A stretch of DNA of 64,000 nt from Amaranthus tricolor (GCF_026212465.1 NC_080057.1:22117647-22181646); one strand, 5' to 3'. Positions 48,501-59,219 are shown, counted from the first letter of the stretch. The notes: generated from the sequence alone by a model not told the origin. Made by a program: numbers and translations.

Positions 48501-49251
48501 CGGATGTTAAGGAGAGTCAAAAGTGGGACCCTAAGGGTAAGAAAGAAAGTGGTATTATGGGTTTTTTAATATAAGGAAGGGAAATTAGTATGGATAATGA
48601 AAAGTATAATTGAAAATAGGATAAAGTTATCAAGGGCATAAAAGTCAAAAACTCATACCAAAAATAGAAATGAGACAATTAAGGTGAACCATAAAAGGAA
48701 CTGGAACACATAAGCTAAATAAGAGGAAGTATTACAATTTTCAAATTATTTTTAAAAAGGATAAATTCGTAAATTTTTATTTTACTTTCAATTCCATTTC
48801 CACCTACCAAACAAAAGTTATTGCAATTTCTAAATTATTTCCATTAACATACCGGAACTAAAAATTTAGTTATATTTCAACAATTCCTAACTATAAATTT
48901 CCAATCCCAATCTCACTCTCACTTTTTTATCCTCAAATACCCATTTCCACACAACAAACACCCTATACTCCCTTGTACTTAGGTTATATGTCCCATTCTT
49001 TTCGGCAATATTCATTAATTACACTTAACTGTATTTTGACTATTAATTTTTAAGTTAAAATATAATCAAATGAGTTCATTTTTAATTGGTCGCAATGAAA
49101 ATTTTATTAACATTAACTATTTATAATCTTTAATTAAATATAATAAGTGATATTATAAATTAAATTAGTACATTGACAAATATCTTACAATGTCATTGTT
49201 CTCCTTATCAATAGCCTTGTATACAACGCCAGATGCTCCGGCTCCAAGCTC
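39585..49251 (-). CDS. MHK: MHK-type serine/threonine kinase (MAK/ICK/RCK-related), with triplicated tail exon
   Basis: CMGC kinase resembling Arabidopsis MHK. Minus-strand exons: 49251-49189, 48010-47936, 47835-47746, 46284-46146, 45661-45559, 45272-45220, 44540-44474, 43774-43666, 43587-43522, 42958-42890, 42803-42743, 42657-42553 (or from 42660), 42318-42214, 41675-41571, 41011-40977, 40865-40817, 40047-39975, 39708-39585. All phases agree, giving 496 residues without the first exon. Seen: glycine loop [31 protein letters not shown], activation segment [16 protein letters not shown] (TDY), [33 protein letters not shown]. The DFG motif is DLG. The first exon (about eight residues ending before ELG) was not found above 49,251. 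The tail contains three tandem 105-nt exons of one type, against the single segment I recall in Arabidopsis. Introns host a solo LTR, LINE piece and MITEs. Probably functional; needs transcripts. Confidence 0.9.
40085..40720 (-). pseudogene. LINE RNase H fragment in an MHK intron
   Basis: The minus strand reads [20 protein letters not shown] followed by a block ending in [14 protein letters not shown], the C-terminal RNase H-like region of plant LINE polyproteins, then TAGCTTTCC and a T-rich tail at 40,085. Upstream, [13 protein letters not shown] is visible near 40,380. The same family, with the same tail, occurs at 55,750. The fragment is 5' truncated, interrupted by the foldback at 40,477, and its outer edge near 40,700 is uncertain. 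Confidence 0.65.
40477..40574. mobile_element. 98-bp foldback with 8-bp target duplication
   Basis: Arms of about 42 bases: left GTAAGATCCGAGTTTTCTCC and right (complement) GTAACACCCGAATTTTCTCC, continuing through TTTACGATTC. CACTTTCT flanks both sides (40,469-40,476 and 40,575-40,582). It is inserted in the LINE fragment. An 8-bp duplication suggests mobilisation by a hAT-type transposase. Confidence 0.75.
40728..40795. repeat. Copy of a dispersed CTTAAGTTGATGGTT-type repeat
   Basis: Contains CCATGTCAAGGAACCAACCC, CTTAAGTTGATGGTTAAAAC and AGACATGTTATATAC in order. Related copies with CTTAAGCTGAT, GGCCTCAAGATAT and TTATATACT are at 39,047-39,107, 44,740-44,802, 44,859-44,901 and 45,050-45,111. 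Probably part of a short retroelement or TRIM; not assigned. Confidence 0.45.
41096..41520. mobile_element. MITE with AGGGGTGTTTAAT ends
   Basis: The left end CAAGGGGTGTTTAATGGGCC and the reverse complement of the right end CAGAGGTGTTCAATGTGTCG correspond. The AT-rich core recurs at 43,999-44,130. No convincing target duplication was found. It lies in the intron between MHK tail exons. Confidence 0.55.
41571..42660 (-). repeat. Three tandem copies of one MHK exon and its flanking intron
   Basis: Exons 42657-42553, 42318-42214 and 41675-41571 are each 105 nt, phase 1 at both ends, and encode versions of the same 35-residue segment: [14 protein letters not shown]..., [14 protein letters not shown]... 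and [14 protein letters not shown].... Flanking intron sequence is duplicated too: CAAGGTATA(G/A)ATCT(C/T)T before each donor side, and GCATCTGTGTATCATCAAGC beyond two of them (41,753 and 42,398). The extra spacing between the last two copies is an insertion at 41,879-42,045. Because each exon is symmetrical and a multiple of three, all three can be read together or skipped without a frameshift. Confidence 0.85.
41879..42045. mobile_element. Short insertion between the duplicated MHK exons
   Basis: Begins TAGGTGTTCATTTGAG and ends ATTTTGAACACCTTTG, short inverted ends AGGTGTTCA. Interior has several GATCGG repeats. It is missing from the otherwise equivalent interval between the other two exon copies, so it inserted after the exon duplication. 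Confidence 0.5.
43999..44260. repeat. Partial copy of the 41,096-41,520 element
   Basis: Starts AGGGGTGTTCAATGGGCC and shares TCATTTTAATCCC..TTATCAATTTATAA with the fuller copy. The right end is not found, so it is truncated or decayed. Confidence 0.4.
44740..45111. repeat. Cluster of three CTTAAGCTGAT-type repeat copies
   Basis: Units at 44,740-44,802, 44,859-44,901 and 45,050-45,111 share AACTCAA-TAAAA-GTTAAGCTGAT, GAGGC(T/C)TCAAGATAT and TTATATACT-TAAC. Between the second and third lies GAAATTCGAACCGTGCCCAC, whose complement looks like an RNA polymerase III B box. Probably SINE/TRIM-type repeat; inference. Confidence 0.4.
45770..45893. mobile_element. Small foldback of the GAGACGGTCTC type in an MHK intron
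   Basis: Starts TTGTATGAAATGGTTTCACC and ends CAGACGATCTCATACAAG, imperfect inverted ends of about 20 bases, 124 bp in all. Non-coding. Confidence 0.5.
46503..47170 (-). mobile_element. Solo LTR (copia-like) in an MHK intron
   Basis: Read on the minus strand it runs TGTTGGTGTTTGGTGTGACT ... TTTTACAGAACA (TG...CA). It has a TATA box (TATAAATAGAAG), then a T/C-rich leader and poly(A)-type GTGTTTTTTGTTATTG. It contains seven spaced TCGAG(C/A/G) units with CTGATTTTCTTGGTCGAG duplicated. No internal genes and no matching flanking duplication (AGAGG versus CTAGT), so a solo LTR with uncertain edges. Confidence 0.6.
48203..48965. mobile_element. TGTTTGG-ended element with MITE copy C nested inside
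   Basis: The left end GGTGTGTTTGGTAGGAGGGA and the reverse complement of the right end TAGGGTGTTTGTTGTGTGGA are alike, and inner blocks GGGAATGGGATT / AATCCCAATCTC are complementary. The 269-bp MITE copy C sits in the middle, so this outer element is the older insertion. Confidence 0.5.
48461..48729 (+). mobile_element. 269-bp MITE, copy C
   Basis: TA-flanked. Starts CTCCCTCCTATTCACCTTAG and ends AGCTAAATAAGAGGAAG. Same interior as copies A (28,408) and B (38,632), for example GGGTTTTTTAATATAAGGAA and GGCATAAAAGTCAAAAACTC. Confidence 0.78.
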
Positions 49252-49299
49252 CTGCAAGAGACTATATCTACACAACAAATATTATCTCAATTTTAATTT

Positions 49300-50775
49300 T
49301 TCATACAAAACTAACCAAGCTCCCAAAAACTAGGGCTTTCATTAATTTTTGGGCCCCAAGCAAATAATAAAAAGAGCCTTAATACGTTTTGTTTTGTATT
49401 GGTGCTATTTTGTTTATTTTATAAAAAAAGTTCTAATAATTCATAGTATTACATTGCAAAAAAATGTAAATTATACCTAAATTTAATTTAGATTAATACT
49501 ACCTCCGTTGAAGTTTCCATTTGGCATTTGTTCCATTTGTTGTCCCTATAAAGAATATTTCTACTTATATCATAAATTTTAGACAAAAATAACATTAGTT
49601 ATCCTCATTTTAATATTTTAATAATACTTACGGTCCCCCACATATATTCCAGTAACTTTCTTTTAATACTAATATTTAAATGTTTACGGTCCCCACTTTT
49701 TCCCAATTCAATAAGATAATACATTCACTATCTAACAAATTCTATTTTTTTTTTAATTCTCGTGAGTATTCTGTGGGAACTTCATTGGGAATGAAAAGAC
49801 AAAGTACAAATTTGTACAGGAAATTATATCTTTAAGTCCCAAAAAAAATTTAGAATCCTAAACGATAACCGGTTTTGCCCTTGCTATGATCGATCATAAC
49901 TAAAACAATGACATAAAACAAAGGAAAAAATATTTGACTTCCAAAGCATAGAATTAACCTGTTCATTATTCTTATGCTTAAAATTATTTCAATTCCACAG
50001 CCTAAAACAATGAAATTATTTGGCCTAGCCCTTGCTGATATTTTCTTTCCACTTAGTTATTTTTCATGCGAGACACCTGCATAATAAATAGAGAATACTT
50101 CATCATTTCTTTTTATTTGAAATACTCTTCATAATAATGAATTATCTTCAATTGGAAGCAATTTATATTGGGATCTTGTTAGTACGTGAAGTACTATAGT
50201 TTAAATAAATTAATTTTTATTATTTTTACTTTTAAAAACATATATGTCAATACACTAGTTATATATATACAACGAAAAGATTTTACAAAAACTATATATT
50301 AAAGCGATTTTAACAAGATTTTTTCAATAAATAAGTTAATTTTATTACAGAAGAAACATATGACCTAAACAAACCGCCTCCAGTATAAAAAAAGCTCTAT
50401 CAGGAAAAAGCCATTGGACGAGTATAGTATCATACAATTATCAACTAAAAAGAATTGAAAAATTCCATGTGGCATCCTTACAAAGATTTGCCACATGGAA
50501 TAATCAAATTGTTTATTTGTTATATTTATTGAACTAAATATCATACTATTAACTAACAAGATTCCTTTAATTTACCACATGGAATAATCAAAATAGTAAA
50601 TTGCTATATTTATTAAAGTTAGTTTTTTTATTACATGACATAAATTATTATATTTCTATTAAAAGTCAAAAAAACTTAAAAATACTCTCAATTCCTATTT
50701 CACAATGATTTAGCTTTTTTTTTTTTTTATGTAAATAGAGGATTGGGTGATCAAAAATCAAATGTATCAAGACAA
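49300..50775. other. Gene-free, AT-rich interval upstream of the MHK exons
   Basis: The missing MHK first exon and its promoter should lie here or farther up. I could not find an ATG followed by an ERYK-like codon run before a donor. A decayed CTACCTCCGTTGAAGTTTCC end at 49,500 suggests a Stowaway-type remnant. ACATGGAATAATCAAA is repeated near 50,490 and 50,578. Confidence 0.35.
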
Positions 50776-50779
50776 ATTA

Positions 50780-51618
50780 AATGTAACAAGATTTCATATG
50801 AATTTATTTTATCTTTATTATATACTTCAAAAATCAAATTTAAAATGGATTGAGATTACTTGGTAATTTAATTAGCAAAAATTATGTGAAGCATATTTTT
50901 AGGTTTAGAATAATTATAGTGAGATTTTTGTTTTGCTAAAAAAAATTAATAATCGCTTTTTTTAAAATATGTTTTTCTATATTATTGCTATGTTTAAACC
51001 AAAATAAATAATAAGTTTTACCTTGTTAAATAACCTAAATCGAAATAATCCTTAAAGAGTATTTTTAATTTAAAATTGGTTTATAGATTAAAACTAAAAT
51101 ATAAAAAATGTATCTCATTGGTTTTTTAATAGTTGCTACACTTTTGTTTTTCACGTTATTTAATGCACGATTTTAATCTTTAATTTTTTTTAATTTTATA
51201 TGATAAAAAATTCTAAAAAGCTAGTATTATGAAAATATGCATGAAGTATTTTGTTGCTGATGCGACAAATAAATGGTGAACACTATTACTAACAAACATG
51301 ATCGATTATTTGAATCAGAACAACAAATTAAAGACAAGACCAAAGGTTTCCTGATTCGGGGAAATAATCTGGAAAACTAAAGCAATTAAATTGAAAGATT
51401 TTATTGGTTGACATTGTCTTATGTGGCAAATAATATTAAATGGAGTTATATTACAATAAATTATTAATTCAAAATTTTTTTATACTTTAAATTTACCATT
51501 TTTATAAACTAAATAATTTAAATATTTGTATAAAATTAATCAGCTATAAATTTTTGCTACATAAATCATATAACTAATTTTAAAAGATAACACGGGTTAT
51601 ACATTTATTAAAATTTAC
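50780..51618. repeat. Segmental duplication, copy I
   Basis: Runs from ATGTAACAAGATTTCATATG through GGTTTTTTAATAGTTGCTAC and GACAAATAAATGGTGAACAC to CACGGGTTATACATTTATTA. The same blocks occur in the same order and orientation at 52,820-54,195. No gene recognised. Confidence 0.7.
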
Positions 51619-52819
51619 TTAAGATATATCAATCAAAAAAACTCTAGATGCTTTTTTTTTAATTCTATGGAAAATAAAAAATAACAGATAAATAATTTGA
51701 CACTTAAAGTAAATTTAATTTAATTTTATTAATTTTAATCAAATTCAAGAACAATTTACCATCATACAAAATTTAATAAATTTGAGTGGTAAAAGTCACC
51801 GACTAAAATTAAATTGTAACAAATAAAAACTTCTAACAAAGTTGAAAGTTTCCAACATAATATGCAAAAAAGAAAATTTTCAACCAAGAATCAAAGATTA
51901 AAAAAGATCATAAAGAGAAATATAATGTGACACACCGATTAATATCGTAAATTTGTAATTGTCGATAGAAACATTGAAATTTCAGACGAACTGAAATTTG
52001 ATCGACTAATCTGATATTAAAACTTTTGCAAAAAATTTCATAAAATAAAATGAAGAATTAGATTGCAGAAATTTGAAAAGAAGAGGGGATAGGAGAAAGA
52101 AAGGATGATGATTAAAGCATTAATAGAATTTCGGTTGAATTTTATAGAATAATTCTCAACAACACTTCCGAATTAATAGAACAACTCGTTTCATCACCAT
52201 TAGACAGGCCGGATATAATTAGCCTATTAATTTAATTTTTCCTTGATCGGTTATAATTTATAAGTAATCACTCTAAAATTGTAAAAAGTAATTATATTAA
52301 AATTATAAGTAATCTCTTTAACGTTGAGCACGACAAAAAATATATAGTAGGCCAGCCTAATAGGACAAAAAATTGTATATTGGGCCAGCCCAATAAAAAT
52401 GGTTTCACTATGAAATCGTCTCATTTAAGAATTAGTGTCATTAGAATAAGATAAAATTTTCCCAAATTTTTATGAATATTGTTAAGAGAATTATTAGGAA
52501 TTTATTTTTAAAGTGGAATAAAAAATTCAAATCAAAATAAATAGTTATCGATTGAAGCTCTGTATTGATATCTCATGTTTGACTAATTTTAATCGAATGT
52601 TTATAATATATTGTATTTTCATAATTTGTTCTAATTTTTATCACAATATTTGAGACCGTCCTATCGTGAAACAGACCCAATAGCCATTAAATATTTTTAA
52701 AAAAATTAATTTGGTTAATTGAAAATGTAATTAAACATTCTTGATAATTGTTTTTTTAATATGGGTCATTCCAAAAGACAAAAATTGATGTAGACTCAAC
52801 TTCTTTAAATGATAATACA

Positions 52820-54195
52820 AATGTAACAAGATTTCATATGAATATATTTTATCTTTATTATATACTTCAAAAATCAAATTTAAATTTCACTCTTATAAAG
52901 TGAAAAAATATAAAGTGGACAAGCAAAAAGGAAGGGAAGATTTATGTATGTTGATTTGGTTTTAATTGATGTTTATTTCTTTATATTTTTCGTTAAAAAT
53001 TGAATTTTAATTAAATTGAAATAGTCAAAATTATATTATTATTATCGGACGTTCTTATATGTTAAACAAGATGAATTAATTGTTAAAGCTTATTTTGCTC
53101 ACATGTTTTAAAATGAATTGAAATTACTTGTTAATTTAATTAGCAAAAATCATGTGAAATTTTTAGGTTTAGAATAATTCTGTCAGATATTAGTTTTGCT
53201 AAAAAAAATATTAATAATCCTGTTTTTAAAATATGTTTTTCTATATTATTGCTATGTTTAAACCAAAATAAATAATAAGTTTTACCTTGTTAAATAACCT
53301 AAACCCTAAACCGAAATAATCCTTAGAGTATTTCTAATTTAAAATTGGTTTATAGATTAATTTGATAGACTTAGAAATATAAAACTAAAATATACTTTAT
53401 TGGTTTTTTAATAGTTGCTACACTCTTGTTTTTCACGCTATCCAATGCACGATTTTAATCTTTAATTTTTTAATTTCATATGATAAAAAATTCTAAAAAG
53501 TTAGTATTATGAAAATATGCATCAAGACGAATCAAACAAGATCCCACTTCACTATGTTTTACATTATACATGGGGGAAATATATACCAAATAAGATTAGT
53601 TGATAAATAGTAGTTGTTACAAAAACTATAACAACTATTAAAATCAGGAAAAAGTATTTTGTTGCTGATGTGACAAATAAATGGTGAACACTATTACTAA
53701 CAAACATGATCGATTATTTGAATTAAAACAACAAATTAAAGATAAGACCAAAGGTTACCTGATTCCAATGCAGGGGAAAATAATCTGGAAAACTAAAGCA
53801 ATTAGATCTTCTAGATAAATACGTATTCCAATAGTGATGACCTGTATAACCTAACACGCTATATATAATAAAATCATAAAATAAGTAGATTTTATTGGTT
53901 GACATTGTCTTATGTGGCAAATAATATTAACCAACATGTCATTTTTAACTCTAACAAAATTAATTAAATTGAGTAATTTACCAATTTTAAATACGTAATA
54001 AATTGAATGATTCCAACTGAGTTATATTACAATAAATTATTAATTCAAAATTATTATATACTTTAAATTTACCATTTTTATAAACTAAATAATTTAAATA
54101 TTTAAATAAAACTAATCAATTATAAATTTTTGCTACATAAATCATATAACTAATTTAAAAACATAACACGGGTTATACATTTATTAAAATTTATT
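52820..54195. repeat. Segmental duplication, copy II
   Basis: Same ordered blocks as 50,780-51,618, with extra pieces of roughly 100-200 bases, for example near 52,890-53,110, 53,520-53,650 and 53,800-53,890. It ends next to the (AT)n tract. Blocks of differing age or insertions explain the length difference. No coding potential supported. Confidence 0.7.
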
Positions 54196-54198
54196 TTG

Positions 54199-54202
<4 letters not shown>

Positions 54203-54281
<79 letters not shown>
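54203..54281. repeat. (AT)n microsatellite
   Basis: An uninterrupted run of alternating A and T of about 79 bases. Length is likely to vary between individuals and may be under- or over-called in assembly. Confidence 0.95.
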
Positions 54282-54284
<3 letters not shown>

Positions 54285-54871
54285 CTCTCCGGTTTATATT
54301 ATATCATCAAAAATTTCTTTTAATAAAAAACTTGAATATTAAGGTATACTCATTAGATTCTCAGTCTTAGATATGACAAAACATGCATGAGTGGTTCTCG
54401 ATATATGCGATTGTATAGAGTCGCGTTTAAAAATTTTAAACATTAAATGACACATAATTAATGTACTCAATATTTTAATATTGATATGTGATAATAAATT
54501 TTGATATTTAAAACAATATATTGTGCACGTTTGATGCAAAACAATAATCTCAAACTCTTTAATCTCAAAATGTTGGCTCGGCTCCACTATTTGATCCAAT
54601 AATCTCAAACACAGATTTCTTTTTCTTATTTATTTCGATTTAATCAACTTAACTCGTATGTTGAGATTATGGTAACCTATCTATTATCTATTACTATATA
54701 CTATAAAATAGTATATACTAGAAAATTTATTCATTCAGCTAAATATGATATTTAGAAAAATTCTTTCCGTTTTATATTAATCACGTTAATCAATTATATA
54801 TGGTCATTAATTATCAACCTTATTCTAATTTTAGGTTGATAATAATATATTCCTAAAATCATTCTTATCAA

Positions 54872-55062
54872 ATATTATTAGACAATTAAATATTATTAGG
54901 AAATTAATTTAAGAGGACATATAATTATATATAAATTATAAGATAATCATCTTATGAAATATTATTAGACAATTAAATAAAAGGAGGATATATATGATAT
55001 ACATTTTCAAAAAAAAAGATGATATAAATTTTATTAAATTATAAGATAATCATCTTATGATA
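54872..55062. repeat. Imperfect tandem duplication, about 85-105 bp
   Basis: AAATATTATTAGACAATTAAAT occurs near 54,872 and 54,957, and TTATAAGATAATCATCTTATGA near 54,936 and 55,040, in the same order. AT-rich, non-coding. Confidence 0.55.
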
Positions 55063-55889
55063 ATCAAAAATTTCTTTTAATGTATAACATAAACCCAAAT
55101 ATAAGAAGAAAATATTCACCTTTGTTGTATGACAGATTCTTCCCTTAGCTTGTTAGGATGCAAATATATTAAATATGAAATTATGAAAACTTCATACCAT
55201 CGCTCTGAAATTTGCCAAAATCTCATTCCACCGAGGTAAAATTTACTCATATCAAAATGATTATATATAACAAAAATATGTTTTTAAAGTTTTTATATGA
55301 AGTTTAATGAAATATAAAATTTAAAATAATAAGTACATTTATTCTTAATTTATAGATCCTATAAATTATCAGATAAATAAGGCTATAATAGAGGATCTTT
55401 TACAATAATAAATTGTACTTTCTAAAAACAACTTTTTGCGAGCAACCCCACAATAACATAATAGTCGTTTTATACAGTTACCGAAATGACAAAATCCTAT
55501 AACTTAACTTGTGTTTGTTTTGTTTTTTCTCCTTTTCATTAATATCGTCACATTTGACTTTTTACACAATTTAATGCGTTCTTTTGATCATTAATTATTA
55601 ATTACGCTTACATAATATCAAAACAATCATATACAACAAAAATATGATCACATAGGTCTTTAAAGTGTTACCATTTACATGCGATAAAGTTTAATGAAAT
55701 ATACAATTCAAAATAAAAAGATCACATTCATCCATTTTTTGAAAAAAAAGGAAAGCTAATATTAATAATGGATCAAATCCACATACAACGCATCCTTAAG
55801 CTAGTTTGGGGCAAAATCAACCCAAACCTCATCGCTAACACCGGCACCAGCCCAACGAGCAAGTCTATGACCCACCCCGTTACATTCAC

Positions 55890-56310
55890 TGTTGATGATC
55901 AACGCTGAGACCCAAGTTATTAAGCCCAAGTCTATTAAGCCCAAGATCAAGAGAATTCTAGAATAATAAAGAATGACAATATTTGGAATAATAATCTAGA
56001 GAATGAGAAAATATCTCAACTCTAGAATGTGCTCTAAAAATATCTAAGTATAAATATCTTAAATCTAGAATTTTCTTAGAAAATATCTTGTACCTAAATA
56101 GCTCCATTGGAGTAGTATAAATAGGTGGTTATGGCATGAGTGTAGGTACCAAGCAAGAGAGCAAGTAAGGGTTTCAAGTAGTGTCCTCTTCTAAAGTATT
56201 GTAGTGATAGGTTAAAGGGTAGAAAATTATAAGTAGTAGAGGTGTAAGAGTTGTAAAAATATTTGAGAGTATAATAAAATTTAGTTCAAATGTAATGCCT
56301 TTACTCAACA
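55890..56310 (+). mobile_element. Solo LTR nested in the LINE, TSD TTCAC
   Basis: 421 bp starting TGTTGATGATCAACGCTGAG and ending CCTTTACTCAACA, with inverted ends TGTTGA/TCAACA. Perfect 5-bp duplication TTCAC at 55,885-55,889 and 56,311-56,315. TATA-like GTATAAATAGGTGG near 56,117. The RNase H frame of the LINE (FCYREC) becomes continuous when the LTR and one TTCAC are ignored. Copia-type by general form; internal genes absent. Confidence 0.9.
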
Positions 56311-56579
56311 TTCACGATAGCAAAAATGAAACTAAAGGAACCCAAACTGCTGTTTTGAAGCCAATTGTTGATCAAAGATTGGACATGAAAACCATTATTA
56401 CCCTTGCCATTAAGGACCTCGATGATGGAACTACAATCACTCTCAACAATCCCCACAACCAGCCACGATCAGAAGCCATCGAGACAACCCAAAATAGTGC
56501 TTTAGCTTCAGCAACCTCGATAAACCCAACGTGCCATTCCGTCTTTGAACCGGCACAAATGAAGTTCCCCGTAAAGTCC

Positions 56580-56973
56580 GAATTTTTGAAATTCTCGAGC
56601 GAAAAAAAAAAATTAATTAAATAAACTAACATTTAAAATTTTTCCAAAAGTAAGCGTCCAAACCCCAAAGCTGTGCTTTGGAGCTGTTCGCAGTTACTAA
56701 CTGCGAACAGCATATAAGACAAACTAGCTGTTCGCAGTTGGTAACTGCGAACAGTTCAAAAAACACAAAATAGTTGTTCGAAGTTAACTGCGAACAGAAA
56801 AAAAAAAATAAAAAATAAAAAAAATAAAAAAAATAAAAAAATTCTGTTCGCAGTTAGTAACTGCGAACAGCTCCAAAGCACAGCTTTGGGGTTTGGACGC
56901 TTACTTTTGGAAAAAGTTTAAATGTTAGTTTATTTAATTAATTTTTTTTTTCACTCAAGAATTTCAAAAATTC
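56580..56973. mobile_element. Mutator-like MITE with 9-bp TSD and internal palindrome array
   Basis: 394 bp. The left end GAATTTTTGAAATTCTCGAG is matched by the complement of the right end (GAATTTTTGAAATTCTTGAG). The inverted arms extend about 130 bases with very few mismatches through AAGTAAGCGTCCAAACCCC. Perfect 9-bp duplication GTAAAGTCC at 56,571-56,579 and 56,974-56,982, the size expected for Mutator-like transposases. The interior holds four palindromes built from CTGTTCGCAGTT and AACTGCGAACAG at 56,684-56,711, 56,728-56,754, 56,772-56,797 and 56,844-56,871, plus an A-rich tract. Non-coding. Confidence 0.9.
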
Positions 56974-58029
56974 GTAAAGTCCCTAGCAACGAAATCATCC
57001 CAACCTTTTTCCCAACTCCAGAGAAAGCACATCAACATTGAGTTTAATAACATCCGATGGAGGACACAACCAATGAGCAGAAAGTCTAGAACGATTTTCA
57101 ACAGAGTGGTCCACCTTATGGCCGTCTGATACTCACTGAGCCAATCCAATGCGGAGGAGAACAAATAGATTCAAAAACCACTTCATTTCTTGCCTTCCAA
57201 ATTTGCCAACAAAGAGTAACAAGATTCAACAGCCACTCCTTCCTAACCGGATCAATGAACTTATCCAAAGTAACATCAATCCCCATACCACACCCCGTAA
57301 AAACAACACGGCCAGTTACCCATACCATCGAGCCAAGCATTTGACCAAAACTCTAATTCTTTTACCATTGCCCACCTTCCAACGCACATTATTCTCCAAC
57401 AACTTACGAAAACCCCAAATACTACGCCACCAAAAGTCGGGGTTATTATCCACCTTAGCCAACCAAACATCACTATTGTGGAAATACTAAGCTTTGAGAG
57501 TACGGGCAATAAGAGAATCCCTACGGCAATGAATCCTCCAAAGTTGTTTAGCCAACATGGTTTAGTTGAAGGCCTCAAAATCTCTAAAGTCCAACCCTCA
57601 CTTCTAGATTAGGCTTGCGAAGATGATTCCACGATTTCTAATAAATCCCCTTTCTCTCCTTCAGAATACCCCACCAAAACCGACAAATCACTTTCTCAAT
57701 ATCTTTGCACAAGCCGATAGAGAGCTTGAAACAAATCATAGTAAAAGTAGGGATAGCTTGGGCGACAGCCTTAATGAGAACCTTTTTATCAGAGATGGAA
57801 CAAAAATTGATAAACTTTTTAAAGGCCCAGTTCATAAGATACGATATTTTTCTAACAACTTTATATCTTTAACCAGTTAACATACATTACGTAACTTAAT
57901 ATTGAAGCCCCCAGCGTTTTAGGCCTCATGCAATCAAACAAGTTTAACATGCTCAGAATCTTTCCTGCTTTTTACCGGCTTTTGAAAGCAATTTCTCCTT
58001 CCATCCCGAGAGCTTCTTCCATCCTTAAT

Positions 58030-59215
58030 TAATATATGCTATAAATCATCAATAGTAAAAATTGATAACTAATTCAAATTTAATAAAGATAATATTTTTT
58101 TGCAATGAGTTACCATAAAATTGCAAGCAATTATCATGCCTATATGGCTATAATAGTGGATCTTATTCTAGTGAAAAGTTTACAATAAAAAATTACAGTT
58201 TCTTAAAAAAAAAAAAACACTTGTGAGGGACGATTTCTCCATTAGGGGCCGGCTCATTATATTTTTCAATATAAAAAAAAGAAAAATATAGTGTAACTAA
58301 ACGCTTATTCGGTAGGGTTTTAGAATACTTTAAATAGGCATTTAGGATACGTCAAGTAGGTTCACAGCATGTCAAGAAGGTGTTTTAAATGTGCTGAAGT
58401 TGTCAAGTAGATGTTTTTAATCGCCTGATTCCTATAAACCTTAAACGCCTACTTGTCATACCTCAAAACACCTATTTAAAATACTTCAAACAAAATTTTC
58501 ATATACCTTAAATATACCTACTTTACATACTCAAACACATACTTAATATACCTCAAACAAATATTTACTTTACTTTTTATAATTACTGCTGTCCATAAGG
58601 AGTGGGTCTTATTTTAGTAAAAGCTTTAAAATAAACAATTATACTTCGTTTTTTATAAAAAAAAAAAACAAATGGCATATTATACCAAAAACAAAAGCAA
58701 CGCTAAAAAAACATAATAGCGGTGCCCGTAATCGAATATTCAATCCAAAATATATAGTCTGATCGAAAGTCCAAAAATTGGTATATTTAATATCTGATGG
58801 TCAATCCTGCTAAACTCGAATATCCGATATCCGACACATTATTCAAATTGGATATATGAGATATTTGATACCAGTAAGGATATAATAGTCGTTTTATAAC
58901 AATTTTTCGATTTAGCAAAATGATAAAATTCTATTATGTAGTAATTTATTTGCTCCATTATTATTGTTATATTTGAATTTTTACGCAATACGCTATTTTA
59001 ATCATTTATATATTCAATTATGCATAACCAAAAATGTAAAAAGTTAATATCATGAAAATATATAATTAGACAATTTAAAATTATCGTGCTTTTCTTTACA
59101 TTAGATACAATATATAAAATAAACTTGAACAATGAATAATACTAATAACCATTATACAACAAGTGTTTACGAACGGAGGAAGAATGTGATAAAAAGTTCT
59201 AGCAAGTTGTAATAT
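58030..59215. other. Gene-free AT-rich spacer
   Basis: Contains degenerate AAGTAGGTGTTTT-type short repeats (58,320-58,570) resembling those at 5340-5510, a poly-A run near 58,206, and GATATCCGA/ATTCGAATAT blocks near 58,730-58,860 like those at the window start. No gene supported. Confidence 0.35.
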
Positions 59216-59219
59216 GTGA

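Larger units (their letters stand above)
55750..58022 (-). pseudogene. LINE relic (reverse transcriptase C-terminus to RNase H)
   Basis: Minus-strand frames, broken by stops and shifts, match a plant LINE polyprotein from right to left: GWKEKLLSKAGKK (about 57,960-58,020), VLIKAVAQAIPTF and CRFWWGILKERKG (57,640-57,790), zinc-binding/RT-tail parts such as WQIWKARNEVVFE (57,190-57,240), RNase H start GNFICAGSKTEWHVGF, and RNase H end FCYRECNGVGHRLARWAGAG with WVDFAPN. The 3' end TAGCTTTCCTTTTTTTTC is the same as in the 40,085 copy. Two later insertions interrupt it (55,890-56,310 and 56,580-56,973). Clearly dead. Confidence 0.82.

Noticed and set aside
53723..53920. 65-residue minus-strand frame in duplication copy II
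   Set aside because: Not preserved in copy I and without recognisable features.
56295..56624. 109-residue plus-strand open frame
   Set aside because: It is antisense to the LINE RNase H region and runs into the MITE; the minus strand carries the recognisable GNFICAGSKTEWHVGF.
57149..57490. 113-residue plus-strand open frame
   Set aside because: Antisense shadow of the LINE relic, whose minus-strand frames match plant LINE sequence.
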